Assembly (NCBI GenBank): GCA_029207755.1
Contig: JARCOQ010000002.1
Span: 45,277,744-45,341,743 of the forward strand
DNA length: 64,000 nucleotides
Source: Chamaea fasciata
Lineage: Eukaryota; Chordata; Aves; Passeriformes; Sylviidae
Direction of reading: 5' to 3'
Below the pieces are notes generated by a model. The model searched no databases. It was not told where the DNA came from and worked only from the letters and a program-made list of their open reading frames with translations. Below are positions 11,276-23,440 of the stretch, in pieces. Position 1 is the first letter of the stretch. The number at the start of each line of letters is the position of its first letter. The position numbers and the translations under genes are program-made.

Positions 11276-13547
11276 AAGAGATCCTACTGATTCATTTTGT
11301 ACAGTTTCTTCCCATTCAGACTCTACAGTGCATCATTATATGTGCATTTTTGGCAGAAAAATTTCAGTAGTGTTCATGGGACAGGACCAGGACTAGGCTT
11401 ACTTGAGATGTATTTTCAGGATGAACACTGGCCAGCTGTACAACTCCAAGACAATTATTTCATCTTAGTCTATAGCATTTTCTCCCATCTGCTCTTCATC
11501 TTCCATGTCTTTTGAAATATTTTGAGGCAAGGATAGTCTTTGTACTGCCTGTAGATGTATAACAGTCTTGCATAGGTCAATGTTTTATTATTGTAGTTGA
11601 AAAGAATAACATAAAATCAGAAAATAGCATATTTTTATATATGTACACACAAGTCTAAGCTTTTTAATGTGGGTTTTAATACAGGTTTAATCTTCAGGTT
11701 TAGGTGAATTTTACAGCAAGCAGTAAGTATACCTCTACCTTTTTAATGTTTAGTCAAATATAGAAGTACATGCAGGTTTCTTACAAATTTATGTAACCAC
11801 TCTCCTGTCACTTTTTTTTAGGGACTGAAGCTATTTCTCTCAGCACTAAAGCTGAATGCTTCCCTTACACTCCCCTGCTGATCCTCATCAAACATAGTCT
11901 GGTCTTCAGTGGTGCATGGTTTCCAAACCAGCTGGGAAAAAATGACATCATTCCACACCTTCTGAGCAGTCGTGTCTGAGCTGTGACAGCTGGGAAGTTA
12001 AACTTCAAGGAACATCCTTTGAAGACTCTGAAAGTGGATTTATGAACCTTTCAATCTCGCTTTCTCTTTCCTCAGAGTCTCAAAACATCTGATGGAATGA
12101 GCTTAATAGTGTAGGCAAATACAGCAAGAAATAAAAATAATTTAGTGTGTTTAGGGGCGTCTCAAATATGGCTCCAGGTGTCAGAAGATATGGGACAACA
12201 CGGTGCCAGTTACTCTGCCTGCAGATTTGTGCATGCATTAGGATTTTTTTTCCTTCTGGTTCTAATTTTAAATAATATTCCTGCTATTGAAGGATGGATA
12301 AAAAAAATCCTTTTCTGTTTATAAAAGGATCACCTATTAATAAACTGAAGCTTTTATTATGTATTACATTATAGTCAATAAGCTAGTTTGGGGAGTTAGA
12401 GAATTAGCATGTTACAGTATGTGTGGTTGAAGTCCCCTCCATCCGATTATTACATTTTTGGGAGGTGGCATTGTTCTGTTAAGTGTAGCAGGAGATTAGC
12501 TTTAAATTAGATTTAGTTTAATGAAGGTCAGACATATAGATAACGACATTGTGTTTAATTAGTAGTCTCAGTATTGGAATACAGCACTTCTTGTTATAGC
12601 ATATAATTTTGAATGTTGAAATAATTGTAATCAACTGTCAGATCAAAATGTCAGACTATAGCAGGTGTGCCATGAAAGTATTTATACAGTGAGACTGTTA
12701 CCAAGATTTTTTATTAATGCATTGTTTTTAAGGGTGAAGTTCTGTGGTGAACTAATTCGTTCATTTAGGAGTTCCTTTCATTCAAGTCACTCTGTCTCAC
12801 TGTAGTTCCATGTCAATTCAAATTTTCCACACAAAATATAAAAAGCTGTTTGCTTTATCACATCCCTTAATATCTTTTTTTTCCCAGCTATTTTCATCCC
12901 TAAAATAGTTTTTGCTTCTGTGGATAATCCCAGTAACCTCTACTGATTCATTACACTCAACAGGCTCACACTTGTCTATGATGAACTCTAGCAATTATTC
13001 CTTAAAGTACCCAATGTGCCTTAACTAAAGCAAAGCAATCAGCAAAACCGATGCAAATTGGCAATAAATATTACTCACCTTTCCACACATGGTTTGTGTG
13101 GCAATGGAAATGTTGAGACAGTATTCAGAGTACATTATGGAAGAAGACTTTTGCTTTGAAGCACACAGAGGAAGGTTGGACCTGCCCAAGGACAGCTAAA
13201 AACAATACAGGCAGCCATGGCAGAGAGATGCTCCAGCTCTTCACAAGTGAGATTATTCATTTGTGCAACAGCCATGAATAACAGTTCCCAAATTCAAACC
13301 TAAGTCAACAAGTTACCCAAGGGATTTTTTGCTGTTGTTTGGTTTGCTGTTTTAAGTAGTAGATACCATCTTTTGGTCACTGATGGAATAATAAGCAGTT
13401 ACACAGTACAATTACTCAGATAAATACTTTCACATATGTATTTAAATATGAGTAGTTTTGAATAATTTCTTTGTATACTTTCATACATTTAAGAAGTTAC
13501 AAAACATTATTTTTCACTACATTTGCATGAAAAGACGTGTGCTTCCT

Positions 13548-13566
13548 TGTATATACCTTGTAAATA
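13548..13566 (+). promoter_or_regulatory. Tandem Pumilio response elements in the TNFRSF19 3'UTR
   Basis: TGTATATA at 13548-13555 and TGTAAATA at 13559-13566 both fit the Pumilio consensus UGUANAUA exactly. They lie 3 nt apart, about 0.5 kb before the poly(A) site. Pumilio proteins repress or destabilise bound mRNAs. Binding here is inferred from the motif alone. Confidence 0.55.
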
Positions 13567-13769
13567 GAAAAAAAAAAATCCAATGTGCATTTCAGTGTAT
13601 GGCAAAATATTTTTAGAACATATGGAGATTTAATTTTTCACTAATAACAGTTCTTGAAAAAGCAACGTTCAAAAATTTTGCCAGCATCTGCCACAGTGTG
13701 TTTTCCCATTGGAATTTAAACTTTGTATAATTGTTTTTACCCAGCAACCCTAGAGAAAGATGCTCTTTC

Positions 13770-13790
13770 TTTTTTTTTTTTTTTTTTTTT
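13770..13790. repeat. Poly-T run (21 T)
   Basis: Homopolymer inside the predicted TNFRSF19 3'UTR. Confidence 0.9.
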
Positions 13791-14080
13791 AATGAGTGAA
13801 AGCTTGAGAGCAAATTGGGAGGAAAAGATTAAGAGAGTGTTTTTTGAATATTTGTGTATATTTTGTGTATACTTTTTTTCTTAATTTAACCAAATTGGTC
13901 TTTTGTATATTGCCTGTGGCAAGCAATGTTGTACATGCCAATAGGAAACATCCACCATCACTGCATTTAGACAGCCCACATGTCATGTCTAGGGACTTAC
14001 AGTGCTGTTTTAAATATTCCTTTAACAAATGTAAATTAAAATCTTGTATAAATTGTTTTGTAATACTTTTTCTACTTGTG

Positions 14081-14086
14081 AATAAA
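14081..14086 (+). terminator. TNFRSF19: TNFRSF19 poly(A) signal
   Basis: A canonical AATAAA, followed after about 20 nt by a GT-rich downstream element (gtcttggtttgttgg, 14101 onward). Cleavage is therefore expected near 14098-14108. This is the most complete plus-strand poly(A) site after the coding exons. Confidence 0.75.
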
Positions 14087-16085
14087 ACATTATGTGAACC
14101 AGTCTTGGTTTGTTGGCCTCAAATTAATAATAGCTTTCTGTACAAATTTAGTGATTAATTCTTCTAATGCTTTGAGAATTCCATAGTGGTGTAATTGTAT
14201 TAAGGTTATGGTAGATTTCGGTGCATCTTTGTCTTGAAAAGTTTGCAGTTTAGCAGTAACATTATTCTTCAAGCAGGAGAACCCTGAGGAAGCAGTAAGT
14301 TAACATCCATGCTTAAAATCATTGTGCTTCAAAGCTGTTTAGAAATTCTACTTCTCAAGAAAGGGGGCGGGGGGAAGCAGGGGGAGAAAAGACAGATTGC
14401 TGTCTTTACAATGTCTTAGAAAAGAGAGCCTGGTGCTCCACAGCACTAGGTTGTTTCAGACAAGACAGATAAGCGAATAATGAGAGGAGTTGTATTTCTG
14501 AAACAGGCTTGGAGTCATGGCCCCAGTTTAAATGAATAAGAAAGGAATGGCACAGTCTGACTGACAAGAGTAGACGACTGAGAAGAAGGAGTAATTTGAT
14601 AATTGCATAAAATTGGTCCTTATGATAAAGCCATAAGCAGTGACTGGAAACTGAATCCAGATAGGGATTGCAGATAACAGAGCCAGGGTGCTTGTGCTGG
14701 AGTGTGATAGCACTCTTGATTTTGGGAGGAGACTCAAAAGCTGCTCTGTCCCTGTCTCTGGTTTAGTTGAGGAAATTTCACATTGGTTCTTCTCTGTGTA
14801 GTGCTGTTATTTCTACATTCTTTGAAATACATAATTCAGAGCTTTACTGGGTATCACCTGCCCAGAATAGCAAGGACTTCTTATACCTCTGTGTCCATGT
14901 GCTGCCCTCCTGAGCAGTCTTCTACTTGTTTTCTGCTGTGACTGTCACAAGTGGCAGCAGTTCACGTGCCCAGCCCACCTGAGTGTCTGTGGAGTTCACC
15001 TGGAGGTCTGCGAGTCTGCACAGCAGCACGTGGCATGCTTGGGAGGTCACTATGTGCCTGGACAGGGATCTCTGTGACTCTCAGCACTGCCAGGATTGCA
15101 ATGGAGTGCCCCTGAGAAAAATTTTTAAAAATACAATCAATAAACAGGAATTGGAAAACAGATGTTTAGTCAATCTGGAAACAAAGTACAACTCAGAACA
15201 CGTGACATGCATGACCACAAAATTTGCAAAAACATTTGCTCATATCAATTACTGTATAAATGTCATTAACAAGGCTGCAGTTTTCCATCCAAGCTTTCCA
15301 GAAGGTCTACAAAAAAACCAACCCACCCACCCGAAAATCTTTTCCCTGCTTGCATTGCTATTCAGTGCAACAGTATTTCCTGCCTTTTCTGCAAGGTAGA
15401 CCAAGCCCTTAATCCAGTGCTCCTCATCCTACCGGGAGTTCGAGATCACATGACTTCTCTCTTTGTTGTGGTCTCTTTGAGGGCCTTTGGTTTGCATTCC
15501 TATGAAGTCCCTCCAAGCAACAACCTCCACGCATTAAATTAATCCTCTCACTGTCTTTGGTGAGGGAGGTTTAGATCGCTACCTGCAGCACATTCCAGCG
15601 CAGACACTGCTGCTTTGTTTTGCCCTCTTTAAAAAGGGGGATTGAAGGAGGGTGCAGTGTTTTATCAGGCATGGAGCAAGCTGAGGCTGGGCACTGCAGA
15701 GCAGAGCCACACAATGCACACTTTGTGCTGGCAGGGTGCAATTTAATCCATATTTCATTTTGGCCTGAGAGATGGTAAAACCCATTTGCTCTTCACATAG
15801 CAGCACAGGAGCCACTTTGATTATGTCTGATAAGGTACCGCTTTCAATAGGATAAAAATAATCGTGGGTGGATTTGCTGGGGAGGCTGCTGGTTTCCACA
15901 ACAGCAGTGAATGACGGGATTAGAGGAAATGTTTTCTAATAGCCTACTGATGGAGAGGGTGGCAGATTGGGGACACACTGAAGCTTCCACACAGAACCAC
16001 AGCTTCAACAACAGGGTCAGCCGAGTAGGACTGAGGGGGTTTTTCCATTATTTGATTTGCTAAATCCTTATCACAGTTGGATCAT

Positions 16086-16126
16086 TTTCTTTTTCTTTTT
16101 CTTTTTTTTTTTTTTTCCTCTTTTTT
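16086..16126. repeat. T-rich homopolymer tract
   Basis: Runs of T broken by single C bases. Confidence 0.85.
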
Positions 16127-16947
16127 GGTTGATCCGACAAAAGGAGATTTGACTTGTTCAAAAGGTTATAAATGACATTTTTCTAAAGCATTGCTGGAAA
16201 AGCAGACAAAAAGAGAAGGCAGCTTTTAAGAAAGTGCTTCCCCTGAGCCTCTTTGTGGAATTTTTAAATTTTTTTGCCCAGGTCTCAGTCTCTGTTTATG
16301 GATGCAGAACTCACATGCTATTTAGTATGCAAAAATTCCCCTAAGTATAGCAGCTAATGTATAAAAATCCAGTCGTAACCAACAGTTTAAGGGAGAGCAT
16401 TGATTTACCACTCAGAAAAAAAATTAAACCATTGGAATTCCAGAGATCATTTTGATTTGCCCCAGATCTTTATCACACAGTTCACTGGAACATAACGATA
16501 AACATATACAAATACAGAATGTGTACAAAATAATAAACTTCTCACCTTGCACATGACCTGAGGCAGGGCATTGTCCAGGTCAGTTAGTAATTTTATTCCT
16601 AAATCCTAAACTTGAGGAAATTACAGAATACTATGGACCAATTCAGGGGAGACTTGTACACCACCCAAGCACTTATTCTGCACGTGGCAGAGATTACAAA
16701 ATGAACTGAGAACATTATTTAAAAAAAAAAAAAAAACCTAAAGGTTCTGTTTCAACTTATTTTAAAATGCCTTTCAGCCCAGGCATTCAGTGCCCCAGAC
16801 ATTTCATAGGCCAATATGGGAGCCTTAGGGGGGAAAAAAGTTCCACACAATGGGTGTTCCACAGACCAATATTGAAAAAACGGCAGTAGCAGAGGTTATT
16901 TGCTATCAAAATAAGAACGAGAAAAGGAGATCTATCTTTTAGTGCAC

Positions 16948-16948
<1 letters not shown>

Positions 16949-16985
<37 letters not shown>
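16949..16985. repeat. Poly-A run of 37 bases
   Basis: An uninterrupted run of 37 A. It is long enough to be the tail of a retroposed sequence, but the 200-300 bases upstream show no SINE, LINE or processed-gene body that I recognise. Confidence 0.9.
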
Positions 16986-16989
<4 letters not shown>

Positions 16990-17857
16990 AGAGGGGCTAT
17001 TACATTGCAAAACATACTTTAAAAGGCAAAGTAAAGCACTAGTCTACAGCCACCTTACTTCTCTGACTTCCTGTTCACCTTGACACACATAAACTCTGCA
17101 GCAGCCCAAAGCAAAATGAGGCAGATCTGCAATCAGCAGAGTAACAGCATTGACCATGCCAGTTTTGTCCATACCTTGCAAATGTGCTTTCTTGCATATT
17201 GATGTTGATTCCGGCAACATCAGGGAGCTGAGTTTAGCCTGAAGAAGTTTAGCAACAAGTACCAGCTTGGCCATTTGTTTGGCCTTTTGTTGTCTCTCTG
17301 TTGTAAGTGAAAAAAGAAAGATTTTTACCAACCTGGTGCTGGTTTATGTTGTTAGATACAACAGTAGTTGTGTTCCTTTATCAGAGTTTCAGCTTTATTA
17401 AACCTTATTCCTAAAGATGCTGAGCAATTGAAGTTAAGGAGACACTGCACCAGTGCAAGAGTGAGAATATCATTCTGACTGTAATACCAAAACAGACCCA
17501 TAATATCCCAGCAAATAACACTTGCATTTTGTCAAAATTCATCACACTTTTTCTGATATTTCGCGACTACAAAGAGACCAAAATCCTTGATCAGAAAAAA
17601 TTTATACACCTTGACAAAATGCTGTGAAAATTCACATAAGGAAGTTTTCTCTGGGAAGGTTTGTGCAGCTAGTCTTCATGTTAAACCCTCAATCTAATGA
17701 AATCCTCAATTTAAGCTGTACTTTTAGACATTTTAACTTTGTACTTGAAACTTTGGAGGATCTGTTGCTTACTCAAGGAGGACCAATCAACTGTTTAAGG
17801 GCAAGAACTACCTCAAAGTTATCTTTACACGCTATTTTTAAACTGGCAGAAAAGATG

Positions 17858-17900
17858 GACTCAGACAGCAGACACTCTAAATGTTTTAGGTGATAAAATG
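17858..17900 (+). repeat. 43-bp dispersed repeat, copy 1
   Basis: Matches 21838-21880 at 36 of 43 positions without gaps, ending in a shared TGATAAAATG. The family was not recognised. It may be an old fragment of an interspersed element. Confidence 0.55.
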
Positions 17901-17903
17901 TCT

Positions 17904-17960
17904 ATTGTATTGATGGGTTATTAGAAGCAAGCCCTGTGGGTTCAGCCTTCTCAATACAAT
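17904..17960. repeat. Inverted repeat, 10-bp arms
   Basis: ATTGTATTGA (17904-17913) and its exact reverse complement TCAATACAAT (17951-17960) flank a 37-nt loop. It lies immediately after copy 1 of the 43-bp repeat. Confidence 0.6.
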
Positions 17961-20900
17961 GAGAGAAGCTGTGGGATCTGCAGGAAGAGCTCAAGAATGT
18001 CAGAAATTACATCTCCTGTGGCTTTTCAGCAACAAATAAATAGTGTTGGAGTTTATTCAAGGTGCTGGCAAGTGCTGTAGTAGGGATTCCTGAAAAGTAC
18101 CTGAGTGCCAGATGATGTCTCCTAATACACAGAGTGTCACTGAGGAGGGCTTGTGGCATTTATGGCCCAGATGTTTGCTTTTCATAGAGGAGAAATCTTT
18201 TTGTTGCCTTTCTGAAGCGAGAGGACTCTGGGCAGTGGGGGCAGCAGCAGCAGCTGCAGGAGGCAGGGGAGAACAGGGAGCAGCGCTGGCACTTCCAGCA
18301 CACACTGCTGCCTCTTGCAGCTGATTTCCCTCTTCAAGTTTAGAGGTGCACACATAAGCTGTAAAAGTGCTTGGAAGCCTCAAGATCCCCAAAGATGCAA
18401 TATTGCACCTTCTGCAGATGTATCAGTGTTGTATGTGCAGCAGCTGTAAGAGGTAAGTAAAAAGAAATTAATATCATTTGTTAGCTGAAGGGGTGACCCC
18501 AAAACAGCTAAAATTTTTGGACTCAAGGCCTTCTTGGATCTGCTTTCTAATGTTTGCTTTTCAGTCAGTCCAATGTCTACAGTTGCTGCAGCTCTTCTGA
18601 GGATACTCCTGTGGTTCTTACCTGATCTTAGGGAAGAGAAGTTGGCTTTCAGTCGTCACACTCCATGCTGTGAGAGCTGGAGGGTTTAAATGCCTGACAA
18701 TCTCTGTTCTTTTCCTTATTACCTCAGGTTTTGGACAAAACAAACAAACAAAAAGACTGTATTCAGATTTTGCTAACTTGCATTACATTCTCTCATGGAA
18801 AAAAAAAAAAAGGCAGATATACTAATGCCACCCAGAAGCTGGCCCTGGAATCAGCTACTGCTTCCTGCTGTTACTGCTGCTCTGTCTTCTGGCCCAGTAA
18901 CCAGGCAAGGAAAAAAAAAAACAAAACCCACATCTTTGACCAGATCAACCCCAACCCACACCAACAACCCATTCTTTAAAAGTCTGCTATTGAACCACAG
19001 CCTATGGGTAGTTCAAACAAAAGAAAACAAAAAAGGAGGGAAAGAGGCAGGAGAAAAAAAAATGCATAAAAGTTGTACTGGAGAATCCTTCAGCAAAACT
19101 CCCACTTGTGTATTAAAAGCTTAGCTAAATAACCCTGGGCTGCATGGGAAAACAAGTAGGAAAGAAAAATCTTCTATTCTCCAGAATTACTCTGCCCCTC
19201 AAGCATACCAGGCATTTTATCTTCTTAGTCTTCATAAAAAATCCATTTTGTGAAGAAGACATGCTGCATTTACCCCTTTTTCTTGACACAGGATGATTTG
19301 TCCTCCCCATCCCCTGCCCCGTGTAGAAATAGTAACACACTGAAGACTCCTTCCACTCAGGAAAGGAATGTCTCTCTCTTTTAGCCCCTCTCCTCCTGTT
19401 TTATGGCTCTTTCCTACCCATCTGCCTTATTTATCACTGCTGCAATTGTCAGGTACTTGTTTGCCTGCTTTCCTTCAGGCCTGTGTTTCCCATTCTCCTC
19501 AACTGCCTGCTCTGATCCCCCATTGCCACTGCAAAACAGAGCTGGGGGCTCAATTTCATTAATTTGGAAGATATAACATGCACAAGGTAAAGCTTGCTTT
19601 TAGAAAGGCAGAGAGCTCGCATTCAACGCAAATCTACCCAGGGATTTATTTGGCTGGATTCCTGTCTGTGGACAGCTGCTTCTGAAATGGAAGATAATGG
19701 TAAAGTGCTTAAAATGGTGATTTTTAAGTGCACGCCCTGATCGGGATTTTTCTGCAAGAACCCTCCATGAAAATTAGGGACAAGAGCTGGTCAGAGCAGC
19801 AAGACAGAGCTATCCATGACAGCATGTGAAAACTGCTGACAACAGGACTTACCTTCAGGTGCTGCAAAACAAATTATCTGTAGAAAAGATTAGACAGGTC
19901 ATTTGGGAAGTGTGATGGTTTAAACTGACTGGAAACACAAAGCTGTCCTCTTTTTTGGCCTGGAACAGTCACTTTCTCTTCCCTGAAATAATCTTACCAC
20001 AAAATACTGTAGCAAAACAAATAATCCTTCATATCAGATCTACTTTGCACACCTGGTATTCGACTCAGTTTCCTAAATGGGTGAGTCAAAGCAGGTTGGG
20101 CTGACCTGTGAGCTGAGGCACAGCAGGACATTCCCTCATGTGCTCTTAGGCTGATGGAAAACAGCACCCAAGAGCAAAGGAGTTACAGCAGAAAGGATGA
20201 CACAGTTAATCTCCTGCTTAGAACTGCTAATTATAAATCAGCCCAAATCACATCCAATTTACTTGGTTATACTCAGTTCAACAGAAATTATTTTAACACT
20301 AATGTTTTAAAACACTTCAAAAACTTAAGAGCAGTGAGATGGAAGAAGTGGAAGAAAGAATCCAATCTAATTTCGGCCAAAACAGGCAAGAGTCCCCACA
20401 GGCAGTGGGAGGGGATGCCTGGGCAGGGAAACACCTACATACTGCCTGCCGGCTCACTGGCAGCACCCCACTCCCACCTCAGACCTATCTCTTCAACCTC
20501 AACAGCCATGCTGGTGAACAGGTCCAGTGTAAATGATAGAATTATATATTTTTACATTATGCTCTTACAATCTTTACACTTTTACAGGAAAGAAAACTGC
20601 AGGGCCCTAAAGCAGGGGCTTTCAAGAGCCCCTTCAGCTGCTCATCAGGGCTGGGCTCTGGCTGATCCAGTCCCTCTGCAGCTCCTCACCTGCCCCCAGT
20701 GAAGGCAGAAGCGATGTCATGGCCATGGCTCACAGCAGCTCCTCTGTCTGTCCCTGCAGCCAGAGCAATCCTGTGTTTTCATGGAATCTGCTCCTCCTTT
20801 GCTTTTGCAAAGTGTTTTGCTCAAAATCTTCCATCGGGTGAATGGCTTTTACAGAGGAAATATGTACGCCATTGCAATGTCCTGCTGTGCTGTGACGTGT

Positions 20901-21837
20901 GGCCACAAAAGAGCGTTTGCATTCGGTCTGCTGGTCTGGCTCTTTATTAGGTGATGGAGTGGGAAACTGCAAACTGGCGTGGATGAGAGAGCCTTTCTCT
21001 TAGAACTGCTCATGGACCTCCAGCAGCTGAAGAATGTACTTCTGTCTCCAATTCATTCATCAGTTTGTGGTTTATGGAAGCCCAGATTCAGGACGGTCTG
21101 GAAATGTTGCCACTGCCATGTGCAAGTTCCAGTGTTCTTTTGGGTGAGGATTTTTTGCTCCTCTTATGCTTTTACTAAGCAAAAGTGAAGTCTCAGGCTG
21201 ACATGGGCAAGGAAGGGGATTCCAAACAGCACAGAGAGCTGGTGTAGCTGGCAGCAAGCCCAGTGCAGCACTGAGGAGTAGGAACCATAGGAAAGTGAAA
21301 CATATTCATCAGCAGTGCCAAAGGGGAAGAAAAGACAAGATGGAAAGCAGGATGTACAAAATAGATCCTAGAAAAGAGTAAAATTTGTATCATGCCATCT
21401 GGGATTGTATGAAGACAGTGACAGTGGGCTCTCTCTCTATAAACACTTCTGAAAGCAGTTTTTAACTAAGTCAGTCAAAATAAAAGGTCTCAACATTTTC
21501 TTGGCAGGCTTCAGCGAAGTTTAATTCCCTCTTTAGAGCTTTTTTAATTCCGTTTTGAATGAGCACAACTGTGCTGTACACATTTCAGTTCAAACCAACC
21601 TGTAAGAACACACCTCCCAAGCCCTGAGTTCAGCAAGGCAGCAGAGGATGTGACTTGAGTGCCTGCCTGCAGCAGCTTCACCAGGACCACCAGGACCATC
21701 ATGGCTCCCTTGGGACCAGCTTGCTGTAATGGCCCTTTAATTACCTCCTCCTTTGCTAGCTGATCCCACCTCACTGATCTGAGTGTGGAACTGTAATTTA
21801 AATACTGTAAACTTCCAGCTGAGCCAGCCAACAGATT

Positions 21838-21880
21838 GGCTCAGGCAGAAGAGACCCTAAATGCTTTAGCTGATAAAATG
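21838..21880 (+). repeat. 43-bp dispersed repeat, copy 2
   Basis: Second copy of the element at 17858-17900, in the same orientation and about 4 kb away, with 7 mismatches and no gap. Confidence 0.55.
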
Positions 21881-23400
21881 CTCCTTCAGCATCCCTTTTC
21901 TGGGAGAGAGAGAAGAGGCATGCTAGACTCAGGCCAACAGGAAAAGCCACTGAAGGCATAAACACACTTGGGACGTTGACACTGTGGCTGTGCTGCTGAG
22001 CCGGCCCAGTCTCCACTGGTACAGCCTTCTCGTAGAAAATCCACCAATTACCAACACCTTCATCCCCTCAGTGTCCACCAGTGCCCAGATTTTAGTGGAC
22101 ATTTTTCAGTCCCTGCAGTAGAGATGGCAATTCAGCAGCCTCACTGATAATGATCCTGAAAGTGGAGTGAGACGTGGAGGCTGCTGGCAAACACCTCAGT
22201 GCTCCTGAAGTGTAGGAAAATACCAGTTTGGCTGCCACAGGCCCTGCCAAGAGATGTTACAATCCCCAGATGACCTCTGGGCATATTAACACCTACTCTT
22301 TCCCAACCAGTGGTCATGCTGAATCCAGTGCTTCCTTCCACTTCGAGCTGGTTTATTCACATTCAAATTGCTTAGAGCAGTAACAATGGAGAGAAAACTT
22401 AGAGACAGATGGCCCTTGCCAGACCCTTGCCTGCCTTTCTGTTAGTGCTCTGTTCATATTACTTTATTGGTGCAAATAGCAGTGTCCAGGAGGCTGTATT
22501 TATGGCACAGTAATAGGAAAAAGGCAAATAAAAGGTGGGAGGAGTTGGCTGCAGAGACAGAATTTGTCTCTCCCAGCACCAGCTTTGCAGGGCTGGAGAG
22601 CAACACCCTGAGTCCAGATGGGATTTCTCTGTAGGGTAAGTCAGTACAAACATGGTAAATTTATCTGGGTGGTAAGGAGCAGCAGCAGTACAAATAGAAA
22701 GACCCAAAATCGGCTTTAGTGATCTGGCATAACAAGGAATTTTCCCCAACATGCAGAAAACAAAACCTTTTCATCTACCCTATCATTTTCCCCAACATCC
22801 AGGGTGAAGTTAAATAGAATTCTATGATGTCAGCCAAACTACCAGCTCAAACTTCCTAATTTCTCCTATTTCCATGTTCATACTGTGACCATGGTTCCAG
22901 GTCTTGATAAATAAACTATCCAGGAGCTCACTTTTAACAAAGTCTCTCAACAAGCACAGAATCCCCATGCTGACTTTGGGCTTTAAATGCTGTTTCAGAG
23001 GTCCAGAGCTAATGCAGCATTCACATGCATGTCCTTTAGTTGACTGAGAGCACTGATGGATCTCCTACCTACAGATGGAGCACCAGAGGGGCCTTTGGTG
23101 AGCACAGTGTGAGCTGAGGGTCACCTTCCCCAGTCCTGATGTTGATAAGAGGTGCAGAGCTGCTCTGCTCCAGCCTAAAACCCAGGTGAATAATGGAAAA
23201 GGAAGAGAAAAGCTCGAGGGTCCTGTTTGCTTCAGCAAGTCCTGCACTTCTAAAGAGGTTACCCCAAAGTGACCTTTTCCATAGGGTGTGGTGGCTGGGA
23301 TCTGAAGTGTTCTCAGCTGGCACAAAGGCTCCCAACAGAGAGAGAATGAGTTCTAAAAAGGGGGTTTGTAGCTTTTACTGACTCACTTTAATTTGCAAAA

Positions 23401-23440
23401 TTTTTTTTTTCTTTTTTTTTTTTCTTCCCCCCCCCCCCCC
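23401..23440. repeat. Poly-T / poly-C compound tract
   Basis: T-rich run (23401-23426) followed directly by 14 consecutive C (23427-23440). The complementary strand carries G14. Confidence 0.9.

Larger units (their letters stand above)
11276..14105 (+). other. TNFRSF19: TNFRSF19 terminal exon, long 3'UTR (approximate end)
   Basis: About 2.8 kb from the acceptor at 11275 to just past the AATAAA at 14081. The sequence is AT-rich and contains many ATTTA-type elements and several internal AATAAA hexamers (for example near 12130 and 12340). It also has a run of 21 T (13770-13790) and two perfect Pumilio elements (listed separately). Its assignment to TNFRSF19 rests on position, orientation, the strong acceptor and the poly(A) site; no transcript data were available. 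A long 3'UTR fits what I recall of the mammalian gene. Confidence 0.65.
14106..20150. other. Intergenic DNA between convergent TNFRSF19 and MIPEP, first part
   Basis: No coding exon, RNA gene or recognisable transposon was found. It holds T/A homopolymer tracts, one copy of a 43-bp dispersed repeat (17858-17900) followed by an inverted repeat, and a CAG-rich GC patch near 18235-18330. ORFs such as 14983-15399 (plus, 138 codons) and 17044-17331 (minus, 95 codons) have no recognisable domains. Confidence 0.75.

Noticed and set aside
14983..15399. 138-codon plus-strand ORF just after TNFRSF19
   Set aside because: It lies past the poly(A) site, has no recognisable domain, and its length falls within chance expectation.
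17044..17331. 95-codon minus-strand ORF with an alternating hydrophobic pattern
   Set aside because: Looks superficially protein-like, but no family recognised, no splice or promoter context, and of ordinary chance length.
19913..19970. TGTGATGGTTTAAACTGAC-like start resembling some avian LTR 5' ends
   Set aside because: Only the first dozen bases are suggestive. I found no matching CA end, poly(A) signal at LTR spacing, or second copy.
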